From positions 40,332 through 104,331 of the forward strand of contig DBQQ01000052.1 in assembly GCA_002305315.1 (NCBI GenBank): 64,000 nt of DNA, in the 5' to 3' direction. Every line of letters begins with the position of its first letter. The stretch's first letter is position 1. This document shows positions 35,705 through 44,072 of the stretch, one piece after another. Source of the DNA: Clostridiales bacterium UBA1390 (GTDB lineage Bacteria; Bacillota; Clostridia; Lachnospirales; Bianqueaceae). The notes beneath the pieces were generated by a model. The model searched no databases, was not told where the DNA came from, and saw only the letters and a program-made list of their open reading frames with translations. Made by a program: the position numbers and the translations under genes.

Positions 35705-36079
35705 GGCTGTTGCAAAATAGATGAGAAATCATCTCTCAGTTGGACTAATGAGAAAAATCTTGGATTTCTCATTAGTCTTGAAGCGATGTAACAATTTCTC
35801 AGCTGGACTAATGAGAAAAATCTCGGATTTCTCATTAGTCTTGGAGCGATGTAACAATTTCTCAGCTGGACTAATGAGAAAAACCCGGGGTTTCTCATTA
35901 GTCTTGGAGCGATGTAACAAAATCAGGCTTCGACTAATGAGAAAAATCTCGGATTTCTCAGCTTTATGGAATATCCTGGAAACGAAAAAGGAGTCCGTGC
36001 ATTCACGGAACTCCTTAGGAGATCATACTCTTTCATTCTGTATCAATGGTGAGACCAGCGTAGGTATTTTGCAACAGCC
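35705..36079. mobile_element. Inverted-repeat-bounded element enclosing a 63-bp repeat array
   Basis: GGCTGTTGCAAAATA (35705-35719) is matched perfectly in inverse by TATTTTGCAACAGCC (36065-36079). The interior has four 63-bp repeat copies and a hairpin, and no gene. It sits exactly between two convergent genes. It may be a non-autonomous, MITE-like element, or a terminator stem into which repeats have expanded. No clear target-site duplication is visible, so mobility is not shown. Confidence 0.55.
35742..35962. repeat. Array C, four copies of a 63-bp palindromic repeat
   Basis: Copies begin GGACTAATGAG at 35742, 35805 and 35868, and CGACTAATGAG at 35931, spaced exactly 63 bp. Each holds CTAATGAGAAA and TTTCTCATTAG around a short centre, so it can form a hairpin; the fourth copy is cut short. 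Between palindromes lies CTTGGAGCGATGTAACAATTT. Because 63 is divisible by three, open frames persist in several phases (for example 35721-36197), but they run into the antisense of the next gene and are judged not real. Confidence 0.92.
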
Positions 36080-36086
36080 CCATCTG

Positions 36087-36908
36087 TTAGTTTTTCCTGG
36101 AGTTCGCTCGCAAGAGCAGATCCAGCACCTTCAAATACAGCCAGATCAGAGAATAGGCCAGGCCATAGGCGGCGGTCCATTCATACTGCTTGGGTAGTCC
36201 ATTCTCTACGGTCGTCTGTACCATATTGAAGTCGGAAAGCAGGAACAGAGACGCTATGATTACAAAAACAATGGACATGATAAAGCCTGTGAGAGGATCC
36301 TGTACGATGGGAAGCAGTACGTTTCGTATGCCGGGGATCCAGGTTCCAACATAGACTAGGAGACTGCCGAAAATGGTTGTCAGAATCACGACCATCAAGA
36401 AGGAACGGAACCGGTGTCCCACACGGGCAATGCCGGTTGTATATAAGACCAGCATAACGGCCGCGATCAGAATTGTAAGAGCTAACGCGCACCAGGGAAT
36501 CCACTGCATATCTGGCGTGAGGAAGATGGATGTCCAGGCGATAAGATATCCTTCACAGAGACAGTATAGAGTTCCTACTACTGCCAGAAGCCGTTGATTA
36601 AAGAGAGCAATAAAAGGCGATATGAAAAGGATGAGAAGAGCAATGCCGGCGATGATCAGTTCGGCGACGGTAATCTGTACCATGATGCCTTCGGCTACCA
36701 TATCCAGCGCATTTCCACTGGCGAGCCAGATAGGGTGCAGGCAAATGAAAAGAGCGGCGCCGATTATAGCCATCACAAGAAAGAATGCGGTTTTGGCGGC
36801 AATACCGCTATATGTCGCGGTCGTACTGGTGAGTTCCTGACGGACTGCATTCTGTAATCGTTGTAATACGGGATTGGCAAAGGAACGAGCAGTTTTTGTT
36901 TCGGTCAT
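36087..36908 (-). CDS. Bax inhibitor-1/YccA family membrane protein
   Basis: 273 residues with seven predicted membrane helices and a C-terminal basic tail (LLRANSRKN). The last helices have the family pattern with conserved acidic residues (LSDFNMVQTTVENG, WTAAYGLAYSLIWLYLKVLDLL). Bacterial members such as BsYetJ form pH-sensitive calcium leak channels; that activity is an inference here. The N-terminal 35 residues are cytoplasmic. It follows the alpha-galactosidase gene by 16 bp and probably shares its transcript. Confidence 0.85.
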   Translation of the reverse strand: MTETKTARSFANPVLQRLQNAVRQELTSTTATYSGIAAKTAFFLVMAIIGAALFICLHPIWLASGNALDMVAEGIMVQITVAELIIAGIALLILFISPFIALFNQRLLAVVGTLYCLCEGYLIAWTSIFLTPDMQWIPWCALALTILIAAVMLVLYTTGIARVGHRFRSFLMVVILTTIFGSLLVYVGTWIPGIRNVLLPIVQDPLTGFIMSIVFVIIASLFLLSDFNMVQTTVENGLPKQYEWTAAYGLAYSLIWLYLKVLDLLLRANSRKN

Positions 36909-36924
36909 AATGATTCAACTCCCT

Positions 36925-39132
36925 TTATTTTTTCAGAGGAATCTGAAAATGATAATGTCCCAACCGTTCTAAATGAACCTCTAAAAGATTTCCAAAGGTA
37001 TTGGTTCCCGCAGGTAAAGATACAGGATGATAACCCTGAGGCAGACGAATACCGTAACGAACAGAGCAAGGAAACTTCCAATCCATATCCAGAATTAGCG
37101 TTTCCTCTTCGATTGTCAGGCAAGAGAATTCTGCGCCCATGGAGAAATGTCCGGTACTGGTTAATACAGCAGGAGCAACATACTGTGGAAGAATCTTCAG
37201 GAGTGCTGTCCCATGAGGGGGAATGGTTCCCAAAGTAATTTCGGTATCTCTAGGAACGTATTCTTGATAGGACTGATGCCAGAAATCACAGACAGTAAAG
37301 GTCTCAGATACATGAACAAAATCTCCCAAGAGATCATAGTTCAGACGAAGAGTACAGGGAATGGATTCGGTGTCGGACCAATTGATCAGACAGACCATAT
37401 GATAGCCGGGATATGCCAGATCTACACAGGCGGGATAACGACTTCCCGACAGAAAATCCCGCGGATGGGGAATACCGGGATATACCGGTAAAATATGACG
37501 CAGCATCCATAGACGGTCATCTTCGATCTGCCGCATGGGTTCTGTGGAACAAGCTAGACCGCCTCCCATAAACTGATTCAGCACGGAAGTACGCGCTTCG
37601 TCGTCGTTTAAGAGTCCCAGCGAGAGATTCAAATTTCGAAATGGAGTGTTCTGCCGGCGAATCATCAATGCATCAGGATCGGCATCCCAAAACGGATGCA
37701 TCCAATAACGAAGCAGATTCTGTTTCATTGTGAAGGGAGCGGTTTTACCACCTCCACTCCCAACTTTTGCACTCCACATGCTGAGCACATCCGACCCTGT
37801 GCGCTGAGCATCCACAATGCCGATCAGAGGATCATACAGGCCGCCACACATAAGAAAATATGCATCTTGTCCTATTTCTTCTCGAATACGTAGTACGGCT
37901 TGTCGGTAAGCCTGTACCAAGGGAAGGTCGGGTCGAAAACGGGGGGCGTCCTCATATAGAATCGCCGCACGGGTGAAGTCTAATTTATGATATCGGTATC
38001 CCCATTCTCTGAGCTGCGTATATAGTGCAGCTGCCCACTCTACCGCAGCGGGACGAGTGATATCTAATACCCGATATACCGTACCATTCATGGGAAAAAG
38101 ACACCAGGAACCATCCATATGGTGTAAGAACCACTCTGGATGCAGCGATGTAATGGGAGCGTTTTCATGGGCAATAAAAGGACTCGTCCAGATGCCAGGT
38201 ATCATACCGGCTTCCTGGATCTTGTGGGCAATCTCTTGCATCCCCGAGGGGAAGCGAGCATTAGACTGCCAATCACCGAGACATTGTTCCCAACCTTCAT
38301 CCACCTGGAAGACTTCAAAGGGAATCTGGCGTTCCTGAATGGCAGCTAGGTTTTCTAAGACGTCGGCCTCGCTGACGGTGAGGCCGTAATAATACCAGGT
38401 GCAGTATACGGAAGGAACGTGCCTGGACTTACGAGCGTGATATCGCTCTGCTTTTCGATGGGCATATGCATCAATAGCCTTTTGAGGATCTGAGACTACG
38501 GAGACACGAAGACGCTCACTCACCAGGGTTTGACCGGGCAAGACTTCTGCGTAGACCGGACAGGCACATTCCAGAGAATGGAAATCATGAGAGGCAGTGA
38601 GTTCTAAAATAGTCTCGGTAAACAGCCGATCTCCAGTTTCAAAGGTAAGGAGCAGGGAATTACCACCGTGAATCAGTGTCATGCTGTCACTGATTAACGT
38701 GGGTTTTTTCGATAATGCTTCTGTCCCGTCTCCACTTTCCCGCAGGGAAGTACAGGCGTCTTGAAAACATTCGCCTTGGTCACCCAGCCGGCATACAGCA
38801 GGCAGCTCGTTTTTCATTCGGCCTTGGCGGAAAAAGAACCATTCTGTGCTGGGAAGATCTCCGAGTCGGAGATCTTCTGTATGAAGCAAAACTAGGCGTT
38901 CAACCCGTAATGAAATAGCGGATGTATTATGGAAGGAAAGCTCAAGTTCTATACCTTCGTCCATTGCATATATTTTTTGAATCAGTTCTCCACCATCCAA
39001 TGTAGCACGGTAAATTTGAACCCCATTCGGCTCGTTTGATGAGAAGATAAAATGAGGAAAAACCACGTGTCCGTTGAAATGAATGGCGGATTGAAATGAA
39101 AAAGAGATACCGGATATACTGTAGGATGGCAT
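36925..39132 (-). CDS. GH36 alpha-galactosidase
   Basis: 735 residues, typical of bacterial GH36. An N-terminal beta-sandwich domain (about 1-290) precedes a TIM barrel. Catalytic positions are recognisable: the nucleophile Asp in YHKLDFTRAA (about residue 388) and the acid/base Asp in QRTGSDVLSMW (about 445). CTWYYYG, FQVDEGWE and GIWTSPFIA fit substrate-site strands. It hydrolyses alpha-1,6-galactosides such as melibiose and raffinose. No signal peptide, so the sugar must be imported. GAGGATCCTGTC precedes the ATG. It lies between citrate synthase and BI-1 genes, not in an obvious galactoside operon. Confidence 0.92.
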   Translation of the reverse strand: MPSYSISGISFSFQSAIHFNGHVVFPHFIFSSNEPNGVQIYRATLDGGELIQKIYAMDEGIELELSFHNTSAISLRVERLVLLHTEDLRLGDLPSTEWFFFRQGRMKNELPAVCRLGDQGECFQDACTSLRESGDGTEALSKKPTLISDSMTLIHGGNSLLLTFETGDRLFTETILELTASHDFHSLECACPVYAEVLPGQTLVSERLRVSVVSDPQKAIDAYAHRKAERYHARKSRHVPSVYCTWYYYGLTVSEADVLENLAAIQERQIPFEVFQVDEGWEQCLGDWQSNARFPSGMQEIAHKIQEAGMIPGIWTSPFIAHENAPITSLHPEWFLHHMDGSWCLFPMNGTVYRVLDITRPAAVEWAAALYTQLREWGYRYHKLDFTRAAILYEDAPRFRPDLPLVQAYRQAVLRIREEIGQDAYFLMCGGLYDPLIGIVDAQRTGSDVLSMWSAKVGSGGGKTAPFTMKQNLLRYWMHPFWDADPDALMIRRQNTPFRNLNLSLGLLNDDEARTSVLNQFMGGGLACSTEPMRQIEDDRLWMLRHILPVYPGIPHPRDFLSGSRYPACVDLAYPGYHMVCLINWSDTESIPCTLRLNYDLLGDFVHVSETFTVCDFWHQSYQEYVPRDTEITLGTIPPHGTALLKILPQYVAPAVLTSTGHFSMGAEFSCLTIEEETLILDMDWKFPCSVRYGIRLPQGYHPVSLPAGTNTFGNLLEVHLERLGHYHFQIPLKK

Positions 39133-39162
39133 GACAGGATCCTCGATAGATGACGAAATACG

Positions 39163-40530
39163 TTATGAACGCTTCGACATGGGAATGTACGGAGCACTGT
39201 CCAACACGCTGCGATAAGCAGGACGAATGATCTTATCGGTATTGATCAATTCTTCCAAGCGATGCGCGCTCCAACCTACAATTCGTGCGATAGCGAACAT
39301 GGGAGTATATAGTTCCAGAGGAAGGTCTAACATGGAATATACCAGGCCGCTGTAGAAATCGACATTCGCACTCACTCCTTTATAAATACGTCGTTCTTGC
39401 GTAATCACTTCAGGACCAAGCCGTTCTACAAGGTGGTATAACTGGGTTTCTTCTTCTAAGCCTTTTTCCTTGGCAAGATCATCTACAAAGGAACGCAGCA
39501 TGATCGCACGAGGATCAGACAAAGAATACACAGCGTGTCCCATGCCATAGATGAGTCCTTTCTTGTCAAAAGCTTCCTTGTGCAATAATTTGAGAAGATA
39601 GTCTCTGACCGCATCCTCATCCTTCCAGTCTGAGACATGTTCTTTCAGATCGGCGAACATTTCCATGACTTTAATATTGGCTCCGCCATGCTTGGGGCCT
39701 TTCAGAGAGGCCAGTGCTGCAGCAATCGTAGAGTAAGTGTCTGTACCAGAGGAAGTCACGACATGGGTGGTAAAACTGGAATTGTTGCCGCCGCCGTGTT
39801 CCATATGGAGAACCAGAGCAAGGTCGAGAACACGAGCCTCCAACTTGGTGTACTTCATATCGGGCCGCAGCAAGCGCAGTAGATTTTCGGCTGTGGAAAG
39901 TGTTTCATCTGGAAAATGAATATACATGCTGTTGCCACATTCATAGTGATTATAAGCATGATAGGAATAGACAGACAACAGAGGAAATACGGCGATCAGC
40001 ATCAGACACTGTCTCAGAACATTGGGGAGACTCAAGTCATTCGCTGCATCATCATAGGAAGCCAGTGTCAGAACCCCACGTGCCAGTGTATTCATCATGT
40101 CACGTGTCGGGGCCTTCATGACAACGTCGCGAACAAAGTTTGTAGGTAAGGTTCTGCCCTTTCCTAAAAGAGTACAGAAGTCTTGAAGTTCCGCGGCGGA
40201 GGGAAGACGACCAAACAGAAGGAGGTAGGCCGTTTCCTCAAAACCAAGACGGTCTTCTTTGATAAAACCTTTAACGATATCTCTAACGTCGATACCGCGA
40301 TAGAGCAGTACGCCGTCGCAAGGAACCATCTTTCCGTCTTTTTCTACGGAGGAGATGATATTAGAGATATTGGTTAAGCCAGCAAGTACGCCTCGCCCCT
40401 GCAGATCTCTCAATCCTCTCTGCACGTTATACTTTGTATACAGTTCGGGATCGATTTTACTATTCTCCAGACAAAGAGAAGATAGTTCCTCAATCTTGGG
40501 GGTAACGGTCAGTATGGTATTATTATCCAT
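39163..40530 (-). CDS. Citrate synthase
   Basis: 455 residues from ATG 40530, chosen over the longer frame because AGAAAGGAGAATTATT precedes it. Active-site elements are visible: His in LHMEHGGGNNSSF (about 259), His in GMGHAVYS (about 330), and Asp in SANVDFYSGLVY (about 382). KGPKHGGAN is also typical. It condenses oxaloacetate and acetyl-CoA to citrate; a 2-methylcitrate synthase activity cannot be excluded. The N-terminal extension (about 50 residues) is usual in Clostridia. No aconitase or isocitrate dehydrogenase gene is adjacent. First gene of a probable three-gene operon. Confidence 0.93.
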   Translation of the reverse strand: MDNNTILTVTPKIEELSSLCLENSKIDPELYTKYNVQRGLRDLQGRGVLAGLTNISNIISSVEKDGKMVPCDGVLLYRGIDVRDIVKGFIKEDRLGFEETAYLLLFGRLPSAAELQDFCTLLGKGRTLPTNFVRDVVMKAPTRDMMNTLARGVLTLASYDDAANDLSLPNVLRQCLMLIAVFPLLSVYSYHAYNHYECGNSMYIHFPDETLSTAENLLRLLRPDMKYTKLEARVLDLALVLHMEHGGGNNSSFTTHVVTSSGTDTYSTIAAALASLKGPKHGGANIKVMEMFADLKEHVSDWKDEDAVRDYLLKLLHKEAFDKKGLIYGMGHAVYSLSDPRAIMLRSFVDDLAKEKGLEEETQLYHLVERLGPEVITQERRIYKGVSANVDFYSGLVYSMLDLPLELYTPMFAIARIVGWSAHRLEELINTDKIIRPAYRSVLDSAPYIPMSKRS

Positions 40531-40570
40531 AATAATTCTCCTTTCTGTTATAAAATTGGATATATTTCTC

Positions 40571-40599
40571 ATTATAACACAAAATATGGGAGATTGCAA
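40571..40599 (-). promoter_or_regulatory. Promoter of the citrate synthase operon
   Basis: On the minus strand TTGCAA (40594-40599) and TATAAT (40571-40576) are 17 bp apart. Confidence 0.7.
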
Positions 40600-40647
40600 G
40601 GCGCTAACCATGGGATGCTGTACCTGAGTGGAGAAGAGAGAGACGAT

Positions 40648-41586
40648 TTATTCTGAGATCTGAAGCTGCAAAGGGCGTTTGCAAGAGCACATTTTTCGAG
40701 GAATCAGGGTATCCTGGGGTGAGAGTGTTCCATAAAGGAGAGGAGAATCCACATGATGCTGACAAAAACTGTCCTGGACAAGCGCAGTATTATGATTTGC
40801 ATAACAATATATACATCCATTTTTACAGGAGTGGTAAGCGCCGATATCTATGCTGGCAGCACATCGGCATCCGGTTCTTTGATTGACATCAGCTTTTACA
40901 GATAAAGAATACTGCCCAAGACGCTCCAGACGCTGCGAATCAATACAGCTGGCATGGGAAATATGGAAGGGATGAAGATCTATATCTTCAGCACAAGTAT
41001 TGAGTTGCAGCCCAAACTTTGCTGCAGTATGGCTGAAGGCTTCTGCGAGTATCAGTATTTCTTCATGAGAAGGAGAACGAAGCTGGTGGGCCGTCATGCA
41101 CTTCTGAATGTTGCGGTACATATCTAAGAAGCTGATTGTACACATGTCTGTGTATGCATGCAGCTGTTCTGCAAGCTGATGAAAGGCGTGAATATGGTAA
41201 TCGATCGTATATTGCGGCCCTATCAATATGGGGTCGTAACGCCAGACTACATGTTGCGGACCGAGAGTAGAAGAGAGTTGCTGAAAGGTATGAATACGGG
41301 AGAGAAGAGGGGGAAGATTTGTCTCGACGGGAGGACCATAGGGGTTCAGTGTAAACTGAAAATAATAGATATAATCCCGAAGAGATGAGAGCATGGGAAG
41401 TGCTGGAGCAGGATTCTTGGTCCAGAATACAATTCCGTCTATCAGATCCGGGGATAAGGAGACAATACTGACCTGATGAAAACGCATGGGATTGCGGACG
41501 TAGACATATCCGTCGTGGATACGGTGGAGAAACCATTCAAAGTAATAGGAAGGAATGTCGGTTCTGCGACTAGCGCTGATAATCAT
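40648..41586 (-). CDS. DUF1848 family protein with cysteine cluster
   Basis: 312 residues from ATG 41586, the usual DUF1848 length; the upstream part of the frame covers the promoter and is excluded. It begins MIISASRRTDIPSYYFEWF, as the family does, with FWTKNPAP and WRYDPILI. A cysteine cluster, GCRCAASIDIGAYHSCKNGC followed by IYCYAN, near the C-terminus suggests an iron-sulfur site like that of radical SAM or photolyase-like enzymes. Biochemical role unknown. It is divergent from a Crp-family regulator with a shared regulatory region. Confidence 0.85.
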   Translation of the reverse strand: MIISASRRTDIPSYYFEWFLHRIHDGYVYVRNPMRFHQVSIVSLSPDLIDGIVFWTKNPAPALPMLSSLRDYIYYFQFTLNPYGPPVETNLPPLLSRIHTFQQLSSTLGPQHVVWRYDPILIGPQYTIDYHIHAFHQLAEQLHAYTDMCTISFLDMYRNIQKCMTAHQLRSPSHEEILILAEAFSHTAAKFGLQLNTCAEDIDLHPFHISHASCIDSQRLERLGQYSLSVKADVNQRTGCRCAASIDIGAYHSCKNGCIYCYANHNTALVQDSFCQHHVDSPLLYGTLSPQDTLIPRKMCSCKRPLQLQISE

Positions 41587-41623
41587 GAATCTCGCCTCCT
41601 GGTATTTGGTGGATCTGGGATCT

Positions 41624-41652
41624 ATTATAACAGAGCGGAAGACGAATGTCAA
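41624..41652 (-). promoter_or_regulatory. Consensus promoter of the DUF1848 gene
   Basis: On the minus strand TTGACA (41647-41652) and TATAAT (41624-41629) are 17 bp apart, a full consensus match. Confidence 0.82.
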
Positions 41653-41655
41653 TAG

Positions 41656-41681
41656 AAAATGCGAACAAATATTCGCATTTT
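41656..41681. promoter_or_regulatory. Perfect 10-bp inverted repeat between divergent promoters
   Basis: AAAATGCGAA (41656-41665) and TTCGCATTTT (41672-41681) with a 6-bp centre. It lies just upstream of the DUF1848 -35 box and 25 bp upstream of the Crp-family -35 box. Candidate operator for the adjacent regulator. The core CGAACAAATATTCG is one base away from a Gram-positive LexA-type box, so SOS control is an alternative. Confidence 0.6.
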
Positions 41682-41706
41682 CGGGCAAAAACTTTTGAAA
41701 AACCCC

Positions 41707-41735
41707 TTTACAGGCGAACGTATTTTTGGTATAAT
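41707..41735 (+). promoter_or_regulatory. Promoter of the Crp-family regulator gene
   Basis: TTTACA (41707-41712), a 17-bp spacer, and TATAAT (41730-41735). Confidence 0.75.
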
Positions 41736-41807
41736 GAGACATGCTCTCAGTTAAGAGAACAGCATGATTCATAGAATTAAGAAGAGAAGGGCGTAAGGAG
41801 GGATACC

Positions 41808-42497
41808 ATGCAGTGGAGTGAAGAGGATGGAAAAGTAGAGTGGGAACAGTTCTTTCCTTTTATATCGGTACTGAAAAAAGAAGAGCGCGAACAATTGGCA
41901 ATACATGCCAAACGTGCGCGCTTTCAGAAGAATGAAAATCTGCATGGGGCTGATGGAGAGTGCACAGGTTTGATTTTGATAGAACAGGGCATCGTGCGGG
42001 TATATATGATGTCTGAAGAGGGGAAAGAGATTACATTATATCGTTTGTATCCCGGAGATATATGCTTGCTTTCGGCATCTTGTGTTCTCGAGAGCATTAC
42101 GTTCGACGTATTTGTGGATGCGCAGACGGACTGCCAGGTATGCATTGTGCCGGCTGGTTTTGTAGCGAGTCTATCCAAACAGCATTTAGAGGTGGAGAAT
42201 TATTTGCTGAAAACAGCAACAGAACGTTTTTCAGATGTCATGTGGGCTATGCAGCAGATTCTTTTTTTACGATTTGATCAGCGCCTTGCCATTTTTTTGA
42301 TGGATGAAGCGGCACAAAGGGCAACAGATACATTGTACATGACACAGGAAGAGATTGCTCGCAGCATTGGGTCCGCGAGAGAAGTTGTATCCAGAATGCT
42401 AAAATTCTTTGCTAGTGAGGGCTTGGTTCGTATCCTGCGGGGAGGGGTGGAGATCCTTGATAAAGCGCGTCTGCGCAAGCTGACACAGTCAGCTTAA
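41808..42497 (+). CDS. Crp/Fnr family transcription regulator
   Basis: 229 residues: an N-terminal cyclic-nucleotide-type beta-barrel (about 20-125, with GLILIEQGIVRVYMMSEEGK and YPGDICLLSASCV) and a C-terminal winged helix (about 150-225). The recognition helix is around MTQEEIARSIGSAREVVSRM. No N-terminal cysteine cluster of the FNR type is seen, and the ligand is unknown. The stop codon overlaps that of convergent thioredoxin within TTAA. Candidate binding dyads lie at 41656-41681 and 42884-42900. Confidence 0.92.
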   Translation: MQWSEEDGKVEWEQFFPFISVLKKEEREQLAIHAKRARFQKNENLHGADGECTGLILIEQGIVRVYMMSEEGKEITLYRLYPGDICLLSASCVLESITFDVFVDAQTDCQVCIVPAGFVASLSKQHLEVENYLLKTATERFSDVMWAMQQILFLRFDQRLAIFLMDEAAQRATDTLYMTQEEIARSIGSAREVVSRMLKFFASEGLVRILRGGVEILDKARLRKLTQSA

Positions 42498-42802
42498 TCC
42501 AACATAGCTAGAATTGCCTCTTTGGGCCTGGCACCAGCCTGCTGGCGGATTAGTCTTCCCTGATCTATAACCGCGAGTGTTGGGATACTCATGACGGAGA
42601 AAGCGGAAGCGAGTTCGGGCTCCTCGTCTACGTTGATTTTGCCGACTTTGATATGGGTATTCTCGTTTGCGATTTCATCGATCAATGGAGAAACCATGCG
42701 ACAGGGACCGCACCAGGAGGCCCAGAAGTCCAGCAAAATCTTTCCATTATAGTTCTTGATTTCCGACTCAAAATTGTTTTTAGTAATGCGAATAGCAGAC
42801 AT
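42494..42802 (-). CDS. trxA: Thioredoxin
   Basis: 102 residues from ATG 42802, with GAAAGGAAGAAAACAA upstream; the longer frame adds only MKGRKQ, which encodes the ribosome site. The active site WCGPC is in LLDFWASWCGPCRM, and the cis-Pro is in MSIPTLAVI. It reduces disulfides in cytoplasmic proteins. No thioredoxin reductase gene is adjacent. It is convergent with the Crp-family gene, with overlapping stops and no terminator between them. Confidence 0.95.
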   Translation of the reverse strand: MSAIRITKNNFESEIKNYNGKILLDFWASWCGPCRMVSPLIDEIANENTHIKVGKINVDEEPELASAFSVMSIPTLAVIDQGRLIRQQAGARPKEAILAMLD

Positions 42803-42834
42803 TTGTTTTCTTCCTTTCATTCTTAATATGATGT

Positions 42835-42900
42835 GTAGGTATCAACCTACGATTCCATTATACGATAAACATAGTGGAAAAGACTGTGACGCAGTCACAG
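42835..42900. promoter_or_regulatory. Two dyads in the trxA upstream region
   Basis: GTAGGT (42835-42840) and ACCTAC (42845-42850) form one inverted repeat, between trxA and a minus-strand TATAAT at about 42857-42862. CTGTGAC (42884-42890) and GTCACAG (42894-42900) form a second, resembling a CRP-type TGTGA-N5-TCACA site. They may be operators for trxA. Confidence 0.45.
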
Positions 42901-42940
42901 AAGGCACGGGGATCGTGTCGTGGAATTTTGGAGAAAGGCA

Positions 42941-42969
42941 TTGAATTTTATAGGCGGATGTAGTATGAT
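42941..42969 (+). promoter_or_regulatory. Promoter upstream of the mreB-like gene
   Basis: TTGAAT (42941-42946), a 17-bp spacer, and TATGAT (42964-42969). Confidence 0.6.
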
Positions 42970-43063
42970 AAGTAAGCACCGGATGATATATGCCGGAAAG
43001 TGCTGAATGTGAAGTGGAATATAGGCCGGGAGCAGGTCCCGGATGCAGAGAGGAATAAGAGGT

Positions 43064-44050
43064 ATGTGGTCAACGAATATTGGAATCGATCTGGGGACCT
43101 CCAGTGTTCTAGTCTATATTAGGAAAAAAGGAATTGTCCTGCGGGAACCTTCAGTGGTCGTGGTGAATACACAGGAGGACAATCAGGTGGTGGCCGTAGG
43201 AGAAGAGGCGAGAAAGATGATCGGCAGGACGCCGAAATATCTGACGACAATTCGTCCTCTGCGAGAAGGTGTCATCTCAGATTTTCAATATACGGAGAAG
43301 ATGCTGAAGTATTTTGTGGAAAGAGCGATTGGCCGAAGGTTCTTGAAGTCGGTGATTGCGGTTTGTGTACCCAGCGGCGTAACGGAAGTGGAGAAAAGAG
43401 CCGTGATGGATGTCACTTATCAGGCAGGAGCCAGCAGGGTACATATTATTGAGGAACCATTGGCGGCAGCGATTGGAGCTGGGGTAGATGTCACCAAGGC
43501 AGCAGGTAGTTTGATTGTGGATATCGGTGGTGGTACGACGGATGTAGCCGTGGTGTCTCTGGGCGGAATTGTCTTAAGTGAGTCCATTAAAGTGGCGGGA
43601 GATATCTTTGATGATGCATTGATTCGATATGTAAGAAAACGTTATAATCTGTTGATTGGTGAGCGTACGGCAGAAGAAGTCAAGATGCGTATCGGTGAGG
43701 CCTATCATGCGGAAGAGAATCACTATATGGATGTAAAAGGAAGAGACCTGGTTACCGGTTTGCCAGCCACTGTACGAATCACATCCCAGGATACGCTGGA
43801 GGCTTTTAAGGAACCACTCTCGTCTATTTTGGATACAGTGCATGGAGTCCTGGAACGCACTCCGCCAGAGTTGGCGGCCGATATTATGGATCGGGGCATT
43901 GTTATGACAGGCGGCGGCAGCATGCTGCACGGTATGGATCGCCTAATTCAGGAGAATATGGGAATTGATGCTTTTGTGGCAGAAGATGCCATTTCTTGTG
44001 TTGCGATTGGAACAGGAAAATATGTGGACTATTTGACACAGCGATATTAA
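43064..44050 (+). CDS. MreB/Mbl family actin-like cell-shape protein
   Basis: 328 residues from ATG 43064 ([12 protein letters not shown]), preceded by GAGAGGAATAAGAGG; ATG 43043 is possible. Actin-fold nucleotide motifs are present: [14 protein letters not shown] (phosphate 1), [17 protein letters not shown] (phosphate 2) and [12 protein letters not shown] (adenosine). It polymerises on the inner membrane and guides wall synthesis. No mreC/mreD follow, which is typical for the Mbl/MreBH paralogues rather than the main mreBCD operon. metK starts 22 bp later. Confidence 0.92.
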   Translation: MWSTNIGIDLGTSSVLVYIRKKGIVLREPSVVVVNTQEDNQVVAVGEEARKMIGRTPKYLTTIRPLREGVISDFQYTEKMLKYFVERAIGRRFLKSVIAVCVPSGVTEVEKRAVMDVTYQAGASRVHIIEEPLAAAIGAGVDVTKAAGSLIVDIGGGTTDVAVVSLGGIVLSESIKVAGDIFDDALIRYVRKRYNLLIGERTAEEVKMRIGEAYHAEENHYMDVKGRDLVTGLPATVRITSQDTLEAFKEPLSSILDTVHGVLERTPPELAADIMDRGIVMTGGGSMLHGMDRLIQENMGIDAFVAEDAISCVAIGTGKYVDYLTQRY

Positions 44051-44072
44051 TGGATACATGGGAGGTATTGAA

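Noticed and set aside
35721..36197. 158-codon plus-strand ORF with 21-residue repeats
   Set aside because: The repeats come from the 63-bp DNA array, and the frame continues into the antisense of the BI-1 family gene.
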